64,000 nucleotides of DNA, taken from the NCBI RefSeq assembly GCF_020509005.1, contig NC_063022.1:1240001-1304000 (forward strand). The letters run 5' to 3'. Below are positions 32,985-43,322 of the stretch, piece after piece. The notes beneath the pieces were generated by a model. That model searched no databases and had not been told where the DNA came from. It saw only the letters and a list, made by a program, of their open reading frames with translations. The stretch is from Fulvia fulva. Taxonomy: Eukaryota > Ascomycota > Dothideomycetes > Mycosphaerellales > Mycosphaerellaceae. The translations under genes and the position numbers were made by a program. Each line of letters opens with the position of its first letter. The stretch's first letter is position 1.

Positions 32985-34226
32985 ATGCGCGACCTCGACC
33001 TGAATCGTTCATTCATGCGACATGTGATGCCATTCCGCACGTTCTGGCCGTCGCGCCCTACCATACCGCGCCAGCTATCCAGCCACCAGTGTGTCGTTAC
33101 ACGGCTGTCTCGCCGCAGATTGTCGAATGATGCATCCGACAATGATCCACAGCCAACCATTGTCAGCGAGGATGGTAGCAAGACGTTGCGTGGTAGGAAG
33201 CATGAAAACAAGAGCCTACCACTGCCGGTCTTGATGGATCCAGTCCTGCAAGAGGTCAAGCAAAAGCACCACAAGCCAAAGCCTCGCCAGATCGACACTC
33301 CGTCACAAGCAGCACTGGAGTTTAGAAGGAAGCTGCGACGGAATGTACATGGTACGGGATTCGCTGTCATCCAGACAATTGATTTGCTGACTGTTCCTCA
33401 AGCCAATGCATTACTTACCACTGTCCGGCAGTGTTCAGTCACCAGAGCACGTCTACCCATTCACTTCTTGATCCCATTCACCGCAGAGATGCCGAATGCC
33501 GAGGACGCGGAGGAGTCTGGCGAAGGAAAAGAAGCTCCAAAGGCTGAACCCAAGTCCACAGGCCCGACACTCGTCCCAGCGATCGATATTTCCACCAAAG
33601 GCAGCCCATCCAGCTACTTGCTCGCTACGAAAGAAGCTGTCAACAGCACCTTCAGCAGGAAGGGCAAATCTCATGTCCTCGTGAACGAACGCATGAAGAA
33701 GAGGTATGCGGCACACATTGGTCAAAACTGGGAGAAAGCGTCCGCGGACTGGCTTGACAAGACACGGAAAGCATGGCCAGCCGAGCAGAGTGTGCCCGAT
33801 ACTGTGCTGGCAGCGCTTCGTCGGAGCGTGGTGGCCAACATAGCTTGGTGCGCCAAGGAAGAAGACGAACGTATACCTGGTGGAAGCCTGATGAGTCAGA
33901 CTGTGCTTGGTGGTGCTGAGGGTGTGGAGGAAGATGACGAGGGCAAGAGCAAGAGCACGCCGCCTCGTCTGCTGTATGTGGAGAACTCGAGCTCTTACTA
34001 CAATGCGGCAGGCGAGTATGTTGATAGACCGAGGGAAGAGATGGAGGAGGTCGAGTATGATTTGGGCAAGTTGCTAGGACCTGAGCTGTGTGAGGAACTG
34101 AAAGAGAAGCATCTGGGCGAGTGGAGAGATGATCGTGCTCCAGTCCTGATCCGGCATCCGAAAAGTATGAGCACGATCATGACGTTGGAGAAGTTGCAGA
34201 ATTACCTCGACGGAGCGAATGGTTGA
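32985..34226 (+). CDS. Conserved-looking fungal protein, predicted mitochondrial
   Basis: 413 residues, single exon. The N-terminus is rich in Arg, Ser and Thr without acidic residues (MRHVMPFRTFWPSRPTIPRQ at residues 11-30), a mitochondrial presequence type. A conserved-looking core follows: ALEFRRKLRRNVHGTGFAVI, LLTVPQANALLTTVRQCSVT, ARLPIHFLIPF, then an acidic insertion and long helical regions. I do not recognise a named family or catalytic motif. ATGs at residues 1, 11 and 15 are all possible starts; those at 11 or 15 give the better presequence. Divergence from clpP over 122 bases supports co-expression with a mitochondrial gene (inference). Confidence 0.72.
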   Translation: MRDLDLNRSFMRHVMPFRTFWPSRPTIPRQLSSHQCVVTRLSRRRLSNDASDNDPQPTIVSEDGSKTLRGRKHENKSLPLPVLMDPVLQEVKQKHHKPKPRQIDTPSQAALEFRRKLRRNVHGTGFAVIQTIDLLTVPQANALLTTVRQCSVTRARLPIHFLIPFTAEMPNAEDAEESGEGKEAPKAEPKSTGPTLVPAIDISTKGSPSSYLLATKEAVNSTFSRKGKSHVLVNERMKKRYAAHIGQNWEKASADWLDKTRKAWPAEQSVPDTVLAALRRSVVANIAWCAKEEDERIPGGSLMSQTVLGGAEGVEEDDEGKSKSTPPRLLYVENSSSYYNAAGEYVDRPREEMEEVEYDLGKLLGPELCEELKEKHLGEWRDDRAPVLIRHPKSMSTIMTLEKLQNYLDGANG

Positions 34227-34371
34227 GCGAAAGTTTCCAAGGCATTATTCACCAATATCCTTCAAACACATGACACTTTCGCTACACTGTGCCAACTGAC
34301 CCTTGCACCACACGCGCTCGCGTCATCCACTGTCGACTATCACACGGTCATCTCACACCACATCAAACACA

Positions 34372-34987
34372 ATGGCCGAGCAGCTTTTCGGCACGATACT
34401 CCACCCGCGGGGTCAAGGAACCGCAGAAGACCCTATCGACCTTGAGAATGAGCTTGCGGTCACCCTTCCGAGTCCAGAACTCAAGGTATGTTCTACACGA
34501 TGCACAAGACGAGAATCGCGTGCAACATTTACTGACTCAAACGCAGCCCTTCCGTCTCCTCGACCTCCCACCTGAATTGTGGATCAGAATCGGCAAATTC
34601 GCCATCGACGTCTATCCTCGAGTAGCATCTCGCTTTGCCCGCTCCTCACGTGGCTATTCCCCAAGTCGCCGCCACTTTCCCTTGCAGCCAGGAATCACCC
34701 GGGTGTGTACCATGCTACGTGCTGAGCTTCTGCCGTACTACTACAGAACTCGGATCAGGCTAGAGGTTAGCCACCACGTGGTTGAGGTGGGTAGATGGCT
34801 GAGACATATTGGCCCAGCCAATCGAAAGCTTCTGAGAGTGCTGTGGTTGTCGCAGAATTATAATCGTGGGGAGGGGGCGATGGAGCAGAGACTACGTGAT
34901 GTGTGGAAGGTGGAGTTTGAGATTGAAGGTCTGGCCAGTCTGCGCGGAGAGAAGCAGGGGTCTTTGCGTAAGATTAGGTTATCGTGA
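34372..34987 (+). CDS. F-box-like protein, two exons
   Basis: Exons 34372-34485 and 34547-34987 (61-base intron, donor GTATGT, acceptor ACGCAG) give 184 residues. Exon 1 encodes MAEQLFGTILHPRGQGTAED with an acidic link. Exon 2 begins with an F-box-like motif (PFRLLDLPPELWIRIGKFAI) and goes on with a region containing ITRVCTMLRAELLPYYYRTR, the usual second block of these lineage-expanded proteins. No other domain. Its last 130 bases overlap the 3' end of the opposing gene. Function probably ubiquitin-ligase adaptor, by family analogy only. Confidence 0.68.
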
Positions 34988-35613
34988 GGTGTATGGATGC
35001 GGGAGTGAGGTGGAAGAGCCTGAAAAATGATCTTTGAGAAAAATTTCGCAGCCTCTCTTCGGACTTGGTGTGACACTTGCAGGAGAGCAGGCACAGCATG
35101 CAAGCTGTCACTCCCCCACCTGCTGCTCTTTTGATGCGAGTCCCACGGAGGCATGACCAGAGCTTGCACATCAAACGGATCCTTCTCATCCGCTGGAACC
35201 AACTCATAGATGCGGTTCCGCACAATCCTCGGCAGGGTGAAAATATTTGCAGGTCTGGCGTCCACGATGTTCGGGGCTTCGTTGGTCAGGCGCTCCTGCA
35301 CGAGTGATGTGCACTGCGCCAAGATACTGTTGAAAGCTGAAGGCCTGAGGCGTGGAAACGTAGACTGGATAGTATCGCGCATGAAGTCGGAGATGGTGGT
35401 CACAGCAGCCTGGACTTTGTCGAGCTCATCGACTTGGGTCGGCTCTTTGTGTTCGTCAGCACCGAACATGGCAGATTGCAGTATCCAGGCCGTGGCATCG
35501 ACGTGTTCCGTATCTGGGTCATGACGACGTCTTTGCTTCGCTACACGATCATCAGCGCTCATCACTGCGCGTCGCTTGACCATGATGCCCCGGTCGTGCA
35601 GTGTCGAGGACAT
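34858..35613 (-). CDS. 2EXR-like protein, tail overlaps neighbour
   Basis: 251-residue frame from ATG 35613. The N-terminal half is basic then helical (RRAVMSADDRVAKQRRR; VQAAVTTISDFMRDTIQSTF). The core is of the 2EXR/F-box-like type: NIFTLPRIVRNRIYELVPAD, then AVPALLQVSHQVRREAAKFF. The last 43 codons lie antisense to the coding end of the plus-strand gene and have low-complexity composition. The true 3' end may therefore be spliced differently, or the gene may be truncated. Confidence 0.6.
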   Translation of the reverse strand: MSSTLHDRGIMVKRRAVMSADDRVAKQRRRHDPDTEHVDATAWILQSAMFGADEHKEPTQVDELDKVQAAVTTISDFMRDTIQSTFPRLRPSAFNSILAQCTSLVQERLTNEAPNIVDARPANIFTLPRIVRNRIYELVPADEKDPFDVQALVMPPWDSHQKSSRWGSDSLHAVPALLQVSHQVRREAAKFFSKIIFQALPPHSRIHTPHDNLILRKDPCFSPRRLARPSISNSTFHTSRSLCSIAPSPRL

Positions 35614-36356
35614 GGCTCCAGTAGTGTCATTTGACTATTCGCGTAGTGTACGCGTCCGACGCGTAGCCGGTAGAGCGTTCTGGTAGCCCGTGGTAGCAGC
35701 AATGGGCATCATATATTGTGACAGCAAACAGTCGTCACAGAACTATCTGGCGATCATAGTCGTTTTTCATCTCACATGAATTCTGGTTTACCCGCGTGAC
35801 GTCGTTGCCCCGAACCAGGATCTATTGTTACACGCGTGGGCTCGTGCGCATTCCTGCCACCTCCAGCCACGCTTGACACGATACGTCAGGGCGAGGTTTG
35901 GAAAGAGCAGCAGCCCACCACTTTTCGCGCACTTCACCGTTCGTACTCACTGTCGCCTCTACGCACACACTGTACAGCGCCGCCATTCTTTTGTTGTATA
36001 TGTTGGGAGAAGGACCGAGAGATCCTCACGAAACGACGACGATTCGACTGTTGACGTGCCCCACTTGAGCTTCGAGCCCAGCTTCAAGACGTGGCACTCT
36101 GCGACTGAGCGACTACATTGCATGCACCACGCCCAACGACCGGGCCTCGGTGCCTGAACGGAATATACTATCACGTCGCGGGTATACACTGGAGACACAA
36201 ATTGAAACAAATCTGCGGGTACAGCTCTTCCGCAATCGCCGGCGCATTTCAACCTCGAACCATCACAAGCCAGCCATCACCAGCCAGCGCTCGACCACAA
36301 GCAGACACGAGTAGAAGCAGGACTTCGTCACGAGAGCATCCATCACAAACGTCGAG
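35614..36356. other. Intergenic, no gene seen
   Basis: 743 bases with short frames on both strands but no protein-like stretch. The right end (CA-rich, from 36230) is the 5' leader of the next gene. Confidence 0.5.
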
Positions 36357-36983
36357 ATGCGTTCTCGTAGCAGCGTCACCCGCGAACGGGTTATAGTGCG
36401 ACAATCATACTACTGGCCCGACTGGCAACTCAATGTCTGGATCATCATTATGCTCGTAACCGGCGGCGTCCTTGTGGGAGTCTTTGCGAACTTCGTCCAG
36501 GTGCAGAATCAACTGGGAGGCCTCGGGATACCATGGTAAGTCAAACCACCACCTCCCGCACCTCCCCGCTCCCCACCACTAACACGCACCCCTCCCAGGA
36601 TCATGCCCTTCGGCATCACAGTCGGCGCCCTCACCATAATCTTCATCCTCCTCATGCTGCTCCTCATCCTGCAACGCCGCCTCTTGCCTGGAATCCTCAT
36701 AATCGGCGCCTTCATTCTCCTCGTCCTCTACCTGACCGGTCTCATCGAAACCGCCATCCAGCTCTTCGGCCCAGCTGGCGACATCAACTCGAAGTGCGAG
36801 ACGTTTGTCGCCAACCAGCCGTCGAACGACCTCTCGATCAACACGTTGGCGTGGCTGGAGCAGAGGAGTATATGTCAGAGTTGGCAGGCGGTGTTTGCGT
36901 TTTGGATTGTGGGGGCGGTGTTTTTGATTTATTTGATTGTGTTGGCGAGTATGGTCGCGCAGGGAGGGTATGGGGAGCCTTAG
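36357..36983 (+). CDS. Four-helix membrane protein (MARVEL-like)
   Basis: Exons 36357-36535 and 36599-36983 (63-base intron, donor GTAAGT) give 187 residues. Four hydrophobic helices: WIIIMLVTGGVLVGVFANFV, MPFGITVGALTIIFILLMLL, LPGILIIGAFILLVLYLTGL and WQAVFAFWIVGAVFLIYLIV. Between helices 3 and 4 is a lumenal or outer loop with two Cys (CETFVANQPS...SICQSW) that could form a disulphide. Topology and spacing resemble MARVEL-domain proteins of membrane microdomains. The short N-terminus is basic. Assignment to MARVEL is inference. Confidence 0.7.
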
Positions 36984-37217
36984 TGATGGAAGAGGAGAGA
37001 AGAGACTGAGGTATAATGAGAGAGATGCGGGATGCTGGGACGGGTTGTTTTGATGATTGCATGGCGAGGACGGAACGGTGTACATGCGTGAACAGCACGA
37101 AACATGGGACATGGAAATTGGAATGGCGCGGCGTTTAAGTTTTGGTCGATACCCGGGTCTGGCAGTCAGATCTTATGCACAGTTCGCAATTTCTCCAAAC
37201 GGCTCCATTTCGCATGC

Positions 37218-38672
37218 TCAATCCTTCAGCACTCCCCTCAGAACCTCCGTAATCAAAGCCATATCCCTCTCCACATCAACCTGCCAATTCGACAGCGCAA
37301 ACCTCGCAGCCGGCTGTCCATCCCACTGCGTCCCACTCACGAAAATCTTCCGGGTAGCGTTGATTCTCTGCACCAATTCCTTATTCAACGCATCATCCGT
37401 AGCACGAAACAGCACGACAATATAAATCCGGCTGATCCCTTGCTCCTTCACCTTATTGAACGAAGGTGGTGACCTAGGCAAAATTTCAAACCCAGGCTCG
37501 CTTGCGATGAATTGTGCAATGCTTCGTGCAAGGGCGATTTGACGCTTGAGAGTATCCCCCAGGCCTGACCGACCATACGCTGCGAGCGTGGCGTAGACGG
37601 GTAAGGCGCGGAAGCGTCGGCTGTTTTCGATTGCGATGTTTAATGGAGAGGGGACGCTAGAGGTAAGGCCAGTGGCGAGGTAGGCGGCGCCAACGTTTTG
37701 GAAGACTTGCATCCCGAGCCCCAGGTGGCGGGAGAGGAAGATGCCGCAGTCGTAGGGGACGTTGAAGAGTTTGTGGGCATCGCCTGTGATGGAGTCGGCG
37801 AGTTCAATGTCCTTGACTCCATCGTAAATCGCGCTGAGAGTGTTATCGCCAGAGGGCAGGAAGCGGGCTGGGAGGCCGACTGCGGCGTCGATGTGGGTCC
37901 AGGCGTTGTATTTGGTGGCCAGGGAGCGGAGGCTATGCATGTCGTTGCCGGAAGTGGCGAAGAAGCCGGTGTTGACTTCGGCGCAGGAGACGACGATGAT
38001 TGAGGCGGTGTTGGGCTTTTGGAGGGCTGCTTCTAGGGCGTTGAAGTCGAAGTTGTGGGGGGTTTGGTAGAGGCCGAGATCTTGGACGCTTTCTCTGCCG
38101 AGACCGAGGATTGAGGCTGCTTTTCGGAGGGAGGAATGGGGGGCTGTTGTTAAAATTTGGATACTGGAGAGATCCAGCTCCAACATCGTTGTGAACAGGC
38201 CACGCTCGCTGATGTTGTAGGCGTTCACGTCCTTGCCTTTGCGTTTTGCTGCTTCGCGTATGACATACTCGCGTCCGCACGCAAGACCGACGATGTTGCT
38301 AGCAGTTGCCCCAGTAGTGAAGGTCCGATGCTGCCAGTCATGATGGTCTAGACGAAGCAAATCACAGACCATTCGTAGGGCAGCGTCCTCCACGTCTGTG
38401 CATATTGTGTCGTCGGGTAGATGGACTTGCACATTTTGGTCGTGTTCGACGGCGAGATGATCCGCATGTTTCGCTGCTGGGGTGGCACCGCCTGTTACGA
38501 AGCCGTAGTAGGTCGGTGACTGGCTTTGTCGGTTCAGAGCTGGAGCGATATGAGTCTCGAGGTGATGTTTGACTGCATCTTCTCCTAAGCCTTCTGTTGG
38601 CACTGTGTAGAGGAGCTTCGTTCTGGCATTGTCGATGATGTCCTTTGCAGGGAGCACATATTCTTCAGCCAT
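37218..38672 (-). CDS. PLP-dependent group II decarboxylase
   Basis: 484-residue single-exon pyridoxal-phosphate enzyme of the aromatic-L-amino-acid/glutamate decarboxylase family (fold type I). Visible: YYGFVTGGATPAAKHADHLA, the cofactor-contacting TTGATASNIVGLACGREYV, IIVVSCAEVNTGFF, THIDAAVGLPARF with the ring-stacking and Asp contacts, and the Schiff-base Lys in GDAHKLFNVPYDCG. The C-terminus matches the family (ARFALSNWQVDVERDM). Related fungal enzymes decarboxylate aromatic or other amino acids. The exact substrate is not readable, but it could feed the nearby peptide pathway (inference). It is divergent from phosphatidylserine synthase. Confidence 0.88.
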   Translation of the reverse strand: MAEEYVLPAKDIIDNARTKLLYTVPTEGLGEDAVKHHLETHIAPALNRQSQSPTYYGFVTGGATPAAKHADHLAVEHDQNVQVHLPDDTICTDVEDAALRMVCDLLRLDHHDWQHRTFTTGATASNIVGLACGREYVIREAAKRKGKDVNAYNISERGLFTTMLELDLSSIQILTTAPHSSLRKAASILGLGRESVQDLGLYQTPHNFDFNALEAALQKPNTASIIVVSCAEVNTGFFATSGNDMHSLRSLATKYNAWTHIDAAVGLPARFLPSGDNTLSAIYDGVKDIELADSITGDAHKLFNVPYDCGIFLSRHLGLGMQVFQNVGAAYLATGLTSSVPSPLNIAIENSRRFRALPVYATLAAYGRSGLGDTLKRQIALARSIAQFIASEPGFEILPRSPPSFNKVKEQGISRIYIVVLFRATDDALNKELVQRINATRKIFVSGTQWDGQPAARFALSNWQVDVERDMALITEVLRGVLKD

Positions 38673-39161
38673 GTTCGTGAAGTCTGTGGGGATGTCGCTG
38701 TGCAGCGTGAGGGAGTGTGTTATGTGTCAAAGGCATGGCGAATGTTGTTAAACGGGAGATGTACGAAGATGAAAGGGCGCGTTGTGAAAGCCGGCGCCTG
38801 AGGGGAACCATGACAGGGGCACGCGTGACGCGAGGTCACATGAGCGCCAATCTCGTGTTACATAGAAGAATATGTATGTAGCACAGAGTTCCGGGCGGGC
38901 CAAGATGACGTTTTGGGCGTGGCTTCTGTTTGGGCACGTGGGCACCTGCAGTCTGCAGAACAGGAAGCTGGCAAGCTTGAATGCGGCACTTGTGGCAGTG
39001 GCAGTGGCAGTGGCAGTGGCAGTGACATAGAACTTACTCTCTTCACCGATTCCTTCTTGATTTGCTACACCGACACACCTCCTCGATCACCACACTTCGA
39101 CCGAGCACCACGATCACACAAAGCCGCACGCAGAAACACAAGCGAACCAACGACCTCCATC
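38673..39161. promoter_or_regulatory. Divergent promoter region, decarboxylase / PS synthase
   Basis: 489 bases between divergent genes, no coding frame. It contains a perfect hexamer repeat (listed separately) 139 bases upstream of the cho1 ATG. Confidence 0.5.
38994..39023 (+). repeat. (GGCAGT)5 tandem repeat
   Basis: Five perfect copies of GGCAGT in the upstream region of the phosphatidylserine synthase gene. A hexamer microsatellite of this kind can vary in length between strains and lies where it could affect promoter spacing. Confidence 0.95.
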
Positions 39162-40008
39162 ATGTCGAAACGAACCAGCGCCGGCACGCTCAATGGCATG
39201 CCCAATGGCGTGCAGGAGCCTGTGAAGGGCGTCGTAGAAGAGCCACGTGAGTTATCAGAGATACTGTTCAGCTACACGGACAAGCTCTAACATCGACACA
39301 GACCAGGACAAGCAATCGCGACTCCTCAACGACCCCAACCCAGGCCACTTCAGCCTGGTACGAGCCTACCACCTTGCCGACCTGATCACCCTCATGAACG
39401 GCTTCTGTGGCGTCATGTCTGTACTCTCCTCACTACGCTATATCGCTGGCGAAGGCAAGGGTAACCTCTGGGCCGCGCTATCACTGCCATACCTGGGCAT
39501 GTTTTTCGACTTCTTCGACGGTGCAGTAGCGAGATGGAGGAAGAAGAGCAGTCTGATGGGAGCTGAGCTGGACTCATTGGCGGACTTGGTATGAACGCAT
39601 CACCAGAAGAAGCGGTGAGATCACGCACTGATACTTTTACAGATCTCGTTCGGCGTGGCACCTGCTGCATGCGCTTTCTCCCTGGGCATGCGCACTGCAC
39701 TGGATCAGCTTCTCCTGACCTGCTTCGTCCTCGCCGGCCTTGCAAGATTAGCACGATTCAACGTCACGACCGGCAACGTACCGAAGGACAAGAATGGCAA
39801 GGCCAAGTACTTCGAAGGTCTACCCATTCCAACCAGTCTCAGCATTGCCGCACTGATGGCTTTCTGGGCTTCGCGAGGTTGGATCAACCAGGACATTCCA
39901 TACGGCACGATCGGTAGCGGCATCTTTGAGCTTCACCCAGTGATCGGACTCTTCTTGGCTCATGGATGCTGCATGCTGTCCAAGACACTGCACATTCCTA
40001 AGCTTTGA
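39162..40008 (+). CDS. cho1: CDP-diacylglycerol-serine O-phosphatidyltransferase
   Basis: Phosphatidylserine synthase: CDP-diacylglycerol plus L-serine gives phosphatidylserine and CMP, at the ER. Exons 39162-39246, 39302-39588 and 39643-40008 (introns 55 and 54 bases, donors GTGAGT and GTATGA) close to 245 residues. The CDP-alcohol phosphotransferase motif is complete: [20 protein letters not shown] followed by AELDSLADL (D-G-x2-A-R-x8-G-x3-D-x3-D). Before it is [20 protein letters not shown], and several hydrophobic helices follow ([19 protein letters not shown]). Length and N-terminal extension fit fungal Cho1. Housekeeping gene; it marks the left boundary of the candidate biosynthetic cluster. 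Confidence 0.93.
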
Positions 40009-40754
40009 GCGATACGGACGAGCATACGATGAAAGAGTGAGATACTTTTGATGAGGCCAAGAGAGCGAGCTAGGCGTGGAGGCGTATATTGGCTTGAAGA
40101 TACCCTTCCATATCATTTTCGAGAAGCCATTCAACATGATCAAACAGCGAAGAGCCTCCGCGTGCATGGATGCATGCCCCGTAGGCCCTACCATGATCGA
40201 TATATTAACATTGCCTCAGATGTGTAAAGGCGTTGCTGACGACAAGTGCAGAAAACACGAAAAATCCATGATGGCCGCCTTCGCGCGGCACTTGAGCTGT
40301 GGATTTTGTCGTCAAATCCGCCTCGGAACCCGCCAGCAAGATGATAGCGAGGAGAAGATGCTTTGCTATGCCACATATGGCTCGTATGGTCCAACGTGCC
40401 GTCAGAGTACAGTCGAAGCAAGCTTCGTGCCACACACACTCTCAAGAATCAAGGCCCGACTTGGCACACTACCGTAAAAAGCAGACTGTACAACATTGGC
40501 AATCGGTTCCTGGTCCGCATACTACTGCAACGTAGCGGTCTCCATGGCTGTCTCTGCCGCACCGTCGAACGTCATAGGCAGCTTCCTCTTTCGGTAACAC
40601 TAGGTACTTCGGGCCTCGTCTCCGTTGGAGATCTTCGTGAGGTATGTGGAGTGCATAGTGAAGTCACGCGAGCTACATATATGTATGTTGCTCACAAGTG
40701 ATCGCAAACAATGCCACACACGCACTACACAATCCTTCAGGAAGACAGTCCGAC
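40009..40754. other. Intergenic, no gene seen
   Basis: 746 bases with only short overlapping frames on both strands (longest at 40076-40477) lacking domain or splice support. It includes the promoter of the FAD oxidoreductase. Confidence 0.5.
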
Positions 40755-42422
40755 ATGCGTGACCTCACAGCAATAGCAGCTGTGCTGTTCCTCCTTCCTG
40801 GTAGCTTTGCTCTGCAGAAACATCTACAGGGAAATGATTGTGTATGATCAGCACCATGAACAACTCACAAAGCTGGCATCTGACAGACAATAGTGCAACG
40901 TCCTCAGAGAGGCTGGAGTCGGAAACATCTTCCTTCCTCAGAGCAAGAACTACACGGAAAGAGTACACTCATACTGGTCACTCACCTCACAACTCGAGCC
41001 GAACTGCTTCGTCCTACCAGGTAACGCCGAGGAAGTCTCTACCATCGTCAAGACCCTAGTCGAGAAGACAAAATGCGAGTTTGCAGTACGGAGTGGAGGA
41101 CACTCATCCAATGCTGGCTATAACAACATTTTGAACGGAGTCACTATTGACCTGAGTATGCCTTGCATCTTTGCAGGCACAAGATCCGATACTGACTATC
41201 TGCACAGGCAGAATCAATTCCACAACCTACAATAACGCCACGCAGATAGCGTCAGTTGGCCCAGGTGCAAGATGGCTTGGTGTGTACCGCACAATGGACG
41301 CACTTGACAGAGGCATCCAAGGAGGTGCCATTGGTACAGTCGGTGTCGGAGGACTCCTCTTGGGAGGTGGTTTCGCCAACTACGCCTATCAGCGTGGTCT
41401 TGCTACTGACGACATCGTCAACTTCGAAGTCGTCCTCGCCAACGGAAGCATCGTCCAAGCCAACGCTACACACAACCAGGACCTCTGGAGGACACTAAAG
41501 GGTGGCGGCAGCGGGTTCGGTATCGTGACCCGTTACGACATGTACACCTTCGAGCGACCTCTGATGTGGAGCTCCTACCGAGAGTTCTCTGCCAGCGAAG
41601 AGCTTGACGAGGCACACATTCGAGGCCTGAAACACTGGACTGACAATGAAGAGGCGTACAAGAGCGGTGCCGCGTACGTTTGGTGGACGTACCGGCCAGC
41701 TGACAATGACACGATTCTCATTGCCATGGTCGGCGACACATCCGGCCAGGCGAACCCACCAGCTGCTCAAGAGTTCCTCAACATCAGCGGCGCTAAGACC
41801 GAGAGTGGCGGCTTGACGAACATGTCCCAAGAAGCTCTGGCCACGCAGGCGGAAGGATACCGGTAAGTCTCCCATGGCGTCCTCGTGACGAACATGATCA
41901 ACGACTAACCACTACAAAAGCAACATCTGGTGGACCCTCACCCTCAAGAACGAAGAACACGCAATCCGCAAAGCCGTCCACCTCCACCACCAACTCGTAT
42001 CCGAAATGCTGCGCGACTCCGTCAACCTCGACTTCGAAACCCAAGCCTACTTCCAACCCCTCCCCATCATCATGGCCCAGCGCGCCGCCGAGAAAGGCGG
42101 CAATACCCTAGGCCTCGACCGCATCGGAAACAACTCCGTCATCCTCCTTGCGTCCCTCGCCGTCAACGGTGTTGATCAGGAAGCCCTGGGCAGGCAGAAG
42201 ATGTATGCGTGGTTGAGAGCGTTGGAGCAGTATACGGAGGCTACGGGGACGATGGTGGAGTATAAGTATATGAATTATGCGGATGCGACACAGGATGTGT
42301 TGAAGAGTTATGGGAGGGAAAATGTGAAGAGGATGCAGCGGGTGTCGAGCAAGTATGATCCGGAAGGGGTGTTTCAGACGAGGGCGCCGGGCGGGTTTAA
42401 GTTGCCTTGGGGGTTTGAGTAG
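40755..42422 (+). CDS. Secreted FAD-linked oxidoreductase (BBE-like)
   Basis: Four exons, 40755-40841, 40894-41155, 41208-41862 and 41921-42422 (introns 52-58 bases), give 501 residues. A signal peptide (MRDLTAIAAVLFLLPGSFA) precedes a PCMH-type FAD domain: FAVRSGGHSSNAGYNN with the flavin-linking His, VGPGARWLGVY, then GTVGVGGLLLGGGF. The Cys that makes the second flavin bond in berberine-bridge enzymes (usually just before this VGVGG) is absent, suggesting mono-covalent FAD. The C-terminal substrate domain ends with the BBE block (YDPEGVFQTRAPGGFKLPWG). Such enzymes oxidise alcohols, sugars or alkaloid/peptide intermediates and often belong to biosynthetic clusters. It lies 3 kb before the ABC exporter. 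Confidence 0.88.
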
Positions 42423-43322
42423 GCCACATCAGGTCTGCGCTCAATGCAAAGTGTATGAACGAGAACACGCGATCTACATCTAATCAAGAGGTCTCGACTC
42501 CTGATGCGGTTCATCTTGCGCTCGATTACAAAGGGCGTGGCCAGCTCGCCCGCGTTTGCCAGAATGCATTGACCAGGTGCGAGAGAGAGGTCACATGTTT
42601 GACGAATATAGCATCGTGCTAGGGGACACAAGTATATGAACTCACCACTTATCCCTCGGAAGAAGTGGTGGCCTTTGTGCAAACTCAGACAGGCGTTTGG
42701 ACGCATTTGTCAGATTGAGAGGTTAATCTGTAGTAGGTTACCTACTTGAGTTCGCCAACCGGCTGCATCCTTACCATTCCGTTCGGACGAGCTTTTCGAC
42801 AGGGAACTGAAGATCTTCAAGGTGGTCTGGTGCACCGTGCAATGTGTCTAGTGCGATACTACTCTTCTTCGGCCGTATGTCGATTAGAGTAGAACTAACG
42901 CTCCACCCTGGTTCTGACGCGACTGCGACGATTCTGGTGCGTGAGCATTGGCGAAACTTCCATGCAAACGCCTCCTTTCGCGGACATTCCCACCTCAGTT
43001 CGACTACGCTTGGAATGTAAGTTACTAATCCAGACTTTTCTTGGAAGACGATGCAGAGCCGCGCTGTCAGGCTGACATCAAGAAAGATACTACGGACGTT
43101 GAGGAACCACACGGATAGCAGGAAGGGAATGAGAATGTGACAAGAGATCCATCACTATTGACGACGATGACCGAGCGTGATGAAACATACAAAGTCCAAC
43201 GGCAGCAATGCCCATAACAGCACATCCATCTTCCGCACTAAGATCTTGCCCACGACACAACGACAAGAGCAAACTCGTTGATCAAAGACTCAATTTCGTT
43301 CATCAACCACCCACTACCCACC
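42423..43322. other. Intergenic, no gene seen
   Basis: 900 bases; frames on the minus strand at 42374-42706 and 42771-43112 have no domain or protein-like composition that I trust. No repeats noticed. Confidence 0.5.

Noticed and set aside
35640..35720. Possible tRNA-like GC stretch
   Set aside because: No cloverleaf with A and B boxes could be folded by eye.
36579..37112. 177-codon minus-strand ORF
   Set aside because: Antisense to the four-helix membrane protein; low-complexity Glu/Asp run opposite hydrophobic codons.
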